A DNA stretch of 64,000 bases, from the NCBI GenBank assembly GCA_965248805.1, contig CBDFKJ010000009.1:1302001-1366000 (forward strand), given 5' to 3'. The position numbers were made by a program, and so were the translations under genes. The notes under the pieces were generated by a model. It was not told the DNA's origin. It did no database searches and saw nothing but the letters and a program-made list of their open reading frames with translations. This document shows, in pieces, positions 59,884-64,000 of the stretch; the stretch's first letter is position 1; every line of letters begins with the position of its first letter. Origin of the DNA: CBDFKJ01 sp965248805 (GTDB taxonomy: Bacteria; Pseudomonadota; Alphaproteobacteria; UBA6615).

Positions 59884-61265
59884 GCCGCGCCCACCGCTTC
59901 AATCCCACGATCCTGCGCGAGTACGATGTGCGCGGGGTCGTCGGCGACACGCTGAGCGAGGCGGACGCGCAGGCGTTGGGCGCCGCATTCGGCACGCGCG
60001 TGGTCGACGCTGGCGGCAAGACGGTCGCCTTGGGCCGCGACGGCCGCTTGACGTCGCCGCCGCTGGAAGAGGCGATCGCCAATGCGCTCTGCGCAACGGG
60101 TCTTCGGGTCAAGCGTGTCGGCGTCGGCCCGACGCCGCTGGTGTCGTACGCGGCGAAGGTGCTGCCGACCGACGCCGCGCTGATGGTCACCGGCAGTCAC
60201 AACCCGCCCGACTACAACGGGTTCAAGATGACGCTGTTGGGCAGAGCATTTTTCGGCGCCGACATTCAGAATTTGGCCCGCATCGCGGCCGACGGAGCCT
60301 ACGCCGAGGGCGCGGGCGCCATCGCGGACGTCGACGTTCGCAGCGCGTATGCCGAGCGGCTGGCCGAGGAGTTCACATCCGAGGTGGCTTTGACTGTCGG
60401 CTGGGATCCGGCCAATGGCGCCGCCTGTGATGTGTTGAACGACCTGTGCACGCGTCTGCCGGGACAGCACCACGTGATCAACGATGTCATTGACGGCACC
60501 TTCCCGAACCATCATCCGGACCCGACGGATTTGAAGAACCTCGCGCAGTTGCAATCTCTCGTACAGGACAAGGCGTGCGACCTGGGTGTTGCCTTTGACG
60601 GCGACGGCGACCGCATCGGCGTCGTTGATGGCAAGGGGCGTGTGCTGTTCGCCGATCAGCTGATGCTGATCTTCGCGCGCGACATTCTGCGGGATCATCC
60701 GGGCGCGCCCATCATCGCCGATGTGAAGTCGAGCCAGGTTCTGTTCGACGAGATCACGCGTATGGGCGGACAGGCGGTGATGTGGAAGACTGGCCACTCG
60801 CTGATCAAGGACAAGCTGGCGGAGTTGTCGGCGCCGCTGGCGGGCGAGATGAGCGGCCATATCTTCTTTGCCGACCGCTACTACGGTTTCGACGACGCGA
60901 TCTATGCCGCCGTTCGGTTGCTGCGCATCATTGCCGAGTCGGACACCGATCTGGCGGCGATGTACGACACCATCCCGGCGGTGCTGAACACGCCTGAGCT
61001 GCGCTTCCCCTGCGACGAGAGCCGCAAGTTCGAGGTCATCGAGGAAGTGAGGGAACGCCTGACGAAGGAAAACGCGGATGTCACCGCAATCGACGGTGTG
61101 CGCGTGAACACCGCCGGCGGCTGGTGGCTGCTACGCGCATCGAACACACAGGACGTGTTGGTGGCGCGATGCGAGGCGCGCGGCGCCGACGAGTTGGCAG
61201 TGCTGAATGACGCGTTGGTGGCGCAGCTGCGCGCCAGCGGTCTCGATCCACCGGACGGCTTGTAG
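59880..61265 (+). CDS. Phosphomannomutase/phosphoglucomutase
   Basis: 461 residues. Phosphoserine motif TGSHNPPDYNGFK (Ser 106), metal loop FDGDGDRIG (about 239-247), sugar-binding GEMSGHIFF, and a C-terminal phosphate loop near GGWWLLRASNTQ. It interconverts hexose-6-P and hexose-1-P and thereby feeds galU. Both glucose and mannose forms are possible (AlgC/ManB type). Confidence 0.92.
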   Translation: MSRAHRFNPTILREYDVRGVVGDTLSEADAQALGAAFGTRVVDAGGKTVALGRDGRLTSPPLEEAIANALCATGLRVKRVGVGPTPLVSYAAKVLPTDAALMVTGSHNPPDYNGFKMTLLGRAFFGADIQNLARIAADGAYAEGAGAIADVDVRSAYAERLAEEFTSEVALTVGWDPANGAACDVLNDLCTRLPGQHHVINDVIDGTFPNHHPDPTDLKNLAQLQSLVQDKACDLGVAFDGDGDRIGVVDGKGRVLFADQLMLIFARDILRDHPGAPIIADVKSSQVLFDEITRMGGQAVMWKTGHSLIKDKLAELSAPLAGEMSGHIFFADRYYGFDDAIYAAVRLLRIIAESDTDLAAMYDTIPAVLNTPELRFPCDESRKFEVIEEVRERLTKENADVTAIDGVRVNTAGGWWLLRASNTQDVLVARCEARGADELAVLNDALVAQLRASGLDPPDGL

Positions 61266-61315
61266 CCAGTCCGGGAAAGCCCAACTATAGGCCTTCGGCA
61301 ACTCATAGGATCGTA

Positions 61316-62071
61316 ATGCTGGATACGCCGATGCGGGACCGCGGTGAGGGACTGGCGCTCGTTCGGCACGAGCTGCCGGTCGCCACGATGCGCTTCGACG
61401 CCACGGCCCAGTCGACCGGCCTGGTCATCGTCGACGAGGTCAACGGATTCGCAACCGTTGGCGCCGGTAACCTGGCGCCGGCGTCGCCGAACGCGCAGGT
61501 CAGTACGATGGTGGTCGAGACCGACCGACTGGCGCGCGCCTTCAGCGCCGCGAGTTGGCCCATACTCGCGTTCATGGACACCCATCAACCCGGCAAGCCC
61601 GAGCCGCCGTATCCGCCGCACTGCGAGCGCGGCACCGGCCAAGAGGAGCTGGTGCCCGAGCTCGCATGGCTGGCCGCGGATGGGCGGACGACCCTTGTGC
61701 GTAAGGACTGCATCAACGGCTTTGTCGGCGCCATCCAAAGCGACGGCGGCAACGCCATCGTCGATTGGGCCAAGTCCCATCGTCTCTCGGCTCTCCTGGT
61801 GGTCGGTATTTGTACCGATATCTGCGTCATGGACCTGGTATTGACGCTGCTGTCAGCACGTAACCACGGTCTAATGGGCGACTTGCGTGACATCGTCGTC
61901 TACGAGCCCGGCTGCGCCACTTACGACCTGCCACGGAATGTCGCGAGCGAACTGGGCTTGCCGAACACGGCGGCGCATCCGCAGGCACTGACGCATCATC
62001 TGGGCCTTTACTTCATGGCCTCACGCGGTGCGATGCTGGCTCACAAGGTCGCGCTCGACCGAGCCGCCTGA
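61316..62071 (+). CDS. Isochorismatase-family hydrolase, nicotinamidase-like
   Basis: 251 residues. Triad-like residues: Asp in VIVDEVNGFA, Lys in LVRKDCINGF and the nucleophile Cys in VVGICTDICVMD (cis-peptide bond motif GICTD). DTHQPGKPEPPYPPHC may coordinate metal. Nicotinamide or another small amide is a plausible substrate. It lies 50 bp after the phosphomutase gene. Confidence 0.8.
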   Translation: MLDTPMRDRGEGLALVRHELPVATMRFDATAQSTGLVIVDEVNGFATVGAGNLAPASPNAQVSTMVVETDRLARAFSAASWPILAFMDTHQPGKPEPPYPPHCERGTGQEELVPELAWLAADGRTTLVRKDCINGFVGAIQSDGGNAIVDWAKSHRLSALLVVGICTDICVMDLVLTLLSARNHGLMGDLRDIVVYEPGCATYDLPRNVASELGLPNTAAHPQALTHHLGLYFMASRGAMLAHKVALDRAA

Positions 62072-62078
62072 CGCACAC

Positions 62079-62471
62079 GTGAACTATTTCGTCTACGGCA
62101 CGCTGTTGGATCGCGACGTGCGGTTCGCCGTACTCGGCGACCGCGCGGACGTGTTGGCGGAGACGCCTGCAACCCTTCTGGGCCACCGCTGTGTCGCGGT
62201 TCCCAGTGCGACCTATCCGACACTACGCCACGACGCCGGCGGACGCGTTGCCGGCCTGGTCGTTGCGGGCGTTGACGGCGAGATGGCGCGGCGGCTGGCC
62301 GACTACGAGGGCGATGAGTATGCGGTCGGATTTGTCGGCGTGCACACTGAGGCGGGTGTGCGTATGCGCGCGCGCTGCTTCTTGCCACGCCGTCGGCCGC
62401 GGTGCGCCGCGCCATGGGACTTTGCCCGGTGGCGGCGCTGCCACAAGCCCGCATTCATGCTGAATCTATAG
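62079..62471 (+). CDS. Gamma-glutamylcyclotransferase-like (AIG2/GGCT fold) protein
   Basis: 130 residues from a GTG at 62079. NYFVYGTLLDRDVR is the substrate-cradle motif of the family, followed by RLADYEGDEYAVGFV with the catalytic-type Glu. The last 30 residues are basic and Cys-rich, which may reflect a weakly conserved tail. It is the last rightward gene before the convergent peptidase gene, 2 bp away. Confidence 0.75.
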   Translation: MNYFVYGTLLDRDVRFAVLGDRADVLAETPATLLGHRCVAVPSATYPTLRHDAGGRVAGLVVAGVDGEMARRLADYEGDEYAVGFVGVHTEAGVRMRARCFLPRRRPRCAAPWDFARWRRCHKPAFMLNL

Positions 62472-62473
62472 GA

Positions 62474-63925
62474 CTAGTCGCCCAGGGCCGCGAGCTTCAG
62501 GCTGCCGTCGGGGCGCACGATTGCGCAATCACGCGAGCGCTTTTGCAGAGTTGAACACGCTCGCAGCGCGTCGCTTTCGCTGAGTCCGACCAAGCGGGCG
62601 CGGTACAGCGTCTTGCCGCGCACGACCAGCGCATCGACGCGCACGTCCAGTTCCGCCAATAGTCGCGGTTCGGACTGCGCCGCGGACTGGGCGGCCGCGT
62701 TGGCCCGAGCCGCCGCGGCGAACGCTCCGACTTGAATGCCCCATTCCTCAGCGACGATGCTGCCCATGCCTTGCGTCACCAGTGCAGTCGGCGCGGCCCT
62801 GTTCGCCAAGGCGACATCGGCGTTCGCCGGCGAGCGCGACTCGACATTGTGCATGTTCAGGCTGGGTTTCCGGCGCGGCCGGGGACCGGTGGCGGCGTCC
62901 GTGGCGGGTTCGTTGTCTATCAAAACGGCGATGGGATCGGGTCGGCTGTGTGGCTTGGGCCGCGCGCGCTCCACCAGCGGCGCAGGTGCGGCGGCGAGCT
63001 GCGGTGCCAAGGGGTCGGGCTTCGTCTGCGGCCGCGCCATCAAGGCGCCGCGGCGGCGCAGCTCCGTGAACCCCTTCTCCAGCAGCGTGATCATGTGATT
63101 GTCGCGGGTCTTCGACTTGCGACCGCCGAACACCACGCCGACCAGACGATGCCGATTGCGCTTGGCCGAGACCGCGATGTTGAATCCAGACGCCCTGGTG
63201 TAGCCGGTCTTGATACCGTCGGTACCGCTGTAGCGCTTCAGCAGATTATTGTGTGTTCGGTAGGTTCGGCCGCCGTAGCTGAATCGCGAGACAGAGAACT
63301 TGGCATAGTGCTGGGGAAAATCCGTCATCAGCGCCAGCGCCAGCTTGGAGATGTCTCGAGCCGTGGAGAGTTGCCCCCGGTTCGGCAGGCCCGAGGCGTT
63401 ACGGAACGTGGTATTCTTCATGCCCAACGCCCGCGCCTTGGCGGTCATCTTCTGGGCAAATTCGCTCTCGCTCTTGGCTAGGCCCTCGGCGACCACAACG
63501 GCGATGTCGTTGGCCGACTTCACGATCAGCGCCATCAACGCGTCCTGGACACTTATTGTCCTGCCGGCCTTCAATCCCAGCCGCGATGGGGCCTGGCCCG
63601 CGGCGCGGCGCGACACGTTCAACGGCTTGTTCAGGCTGAGCATACCATCCTCCAGCGCCTCGAACGCCAGATAGAGCGTCATCATCTTGGTCAGCGACGC
63701 GGGGTAGTTCCGCGTGTCCGCATTGCGCGAATACAAGACTTCCTGGGTGTCGGCGTCGACAATGATGGAGGCGTACTTGGCGACCGCGACCGTCGGTGCG
63801 GTGACGGCGGTCAGGACCATACAGACAAGGCCGGCCAAAGCACGCGAACGGCCGGCTGGGGGCCTCGTTCCCGAATTCCGCACTAACCTGCGCAGCCAAC
63901 TATGCACAAGGACGCGAGGCAGCAA
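62474..63925 (-). CDS. D-alanyl-D-alanine carboxypeptidase with SPOR domain
   Basis: 483 residues, penicillin-binding protein of the DacA/DacF class. N-terminal signal or anchor around LAGLVCMVLTAVTAPTVAVA. Active-site motifs are S77-L-T-K80, S137-A-N139 and K239-T-G241. A basic, Pro-rich linker follows, then a C-terminal SPOR-like domain (WGIQVGAFAAAARANAAAQ, about 408-478) that would bind denuded septal peptidoglycan. It trims the terminal D-Ala of stem peptides. About 75 bp remain to the window edge with no gene. Confidence 0.9.
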   Translation of the reverse strand: MLPRVLVHSWLRRLVRNSGTRPPAGRSRALAGLVCMVLTAVTAPTVAVAKYASIIVDADTQEVLYSRNADTRNYPASLTKMMTLYLAFEALEDGMLSLNKPLNVSRRAAGQAPSRLGLKAGRTISVQDALMALIVKSANDIAVVVAEGLAKSESEFAQKMTAKARALGMKNTTFRNASGLPNRGQLSTARDISKLALALMTDFPQHYAKFSVSRFSYGGRTYRTHNNLLKRYSGTDGIKTGYTRASGFNIAVSAKRNRHRLVGVVFGGRKSKTRDNHMITLLEKGFTELRRRGALMARPQTKPDPLAPQLAAAPAPLVERARPKPHSRPDPIAVLIDNEPATDAATGPRPRRKPSLNMHNVESRSPANADVALANRAAPTALVTQGMGSIVAEEWGIQVGAFAAAARANAAAQSAAQSEPRLLAELDVRVDALVVRGKTLYRARLVGLSESDALRACSTLQKRSRDCAIVRPDGSLKLAALGD

Positions 63926-64000
63926 CTTTCCCCACCCAGAAATGCTACTTTATGTGTGCCAAGAGTTTAGGAACGATTCCATGAAAATGTCCATAAGGAA

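Noticed and set aside
1..64000. CRISPR arrays, tRNA or rRNA genes
   Set aside because: No regularly spaced direct repeats of CRISPR size and no tRNA-like or rRNA-like conserved stretches were seen on either strand.

Overview
The window is high-G+C DNA from an alphaproteobacterium, most likely of the Rhodospirillales type. A MipZ-like division-site ATPase (55.2-56.1 kb), a small conserved protein of alphaproteobacterial style, the dense GC-rich coding and the psp locus all fit this. About 24 kb is ordinary chromosome and about 40 kb is one integrated Mu-like (transposable) prophage.

Layout. 0-3 kb: leucine-dehydrogenase-type enzyme, a small conserved protein, a nucleoside hydrolase and the stump of an SGNH-hydrolase gene cut by an IS1182-like element (3095-4548). 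4750-44965: prophage whose ends can be read to the base. Both termini start TGTA, carry a shared 15-bp inverted end motif, and are flanked by the 5-bp duplication GACTG. 45-48.4 kb: a membrane-protein gene wrecked by two head-to-head IS5-family copies, then a MITE-like stretch and a broken IS630 transposase. 48.5-51.3 kb: phage-shock locus (pspC, pspB, pspA, a pspD-like gene, divergent pspF) with a recognisable sigma-54 promoter. 51.3-64 kb: secreted PKD and DUF3179 proteins, a molybdopterin oxidoreductase, mipZ, VWA and DnaJ proteins, the UDP-glucuronate operon galU-ugd-pgm, an isochorismatase-family hydrolase, a GGCT-like protein and a D,D-carboxypeptidase.

Prophage logic. Immunity sits in the middle (LexA/S24-type repressor at 24.2 kb, divergent from a small Ner/Cro-like gene). 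A long leftward unit carries early genes (HNH, transposase A, ATPase B, DnaA-domain protein, Gam-like, GemA, DUF5131, methyltransferase, Mor-type activator). It then runs into lysis, terminase, portal and minor-head genes. A rightward unit carries protease/scaffold, capsid, siphovirus-type tail and tail-tip genes. Both late arms start at an identical 24-bp palindrome with identical spacing to a -10-like hexamer and to the first ATG, so one activator probably fires both arms outward. The phage carries several likely anti-defence or conflict genes: an Acb2/Tad1-like cyclic-nucleotide sponge, two DNA methyltransferases, a Gam-like protein, a Doc/Fic protein and an uncharacterised two-gene membrane module at the left end.

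The prophage looks cryptic. Transposase A is frameshifted just before its catalytic Glu, and a second IS1182-like copy interrupts the tail-assembly chaperone gene. Removing that IS and one TCAT duplication restores the chaperone frame and reveals a T TTT TTC slippery site for a programmed -1 frameshift.
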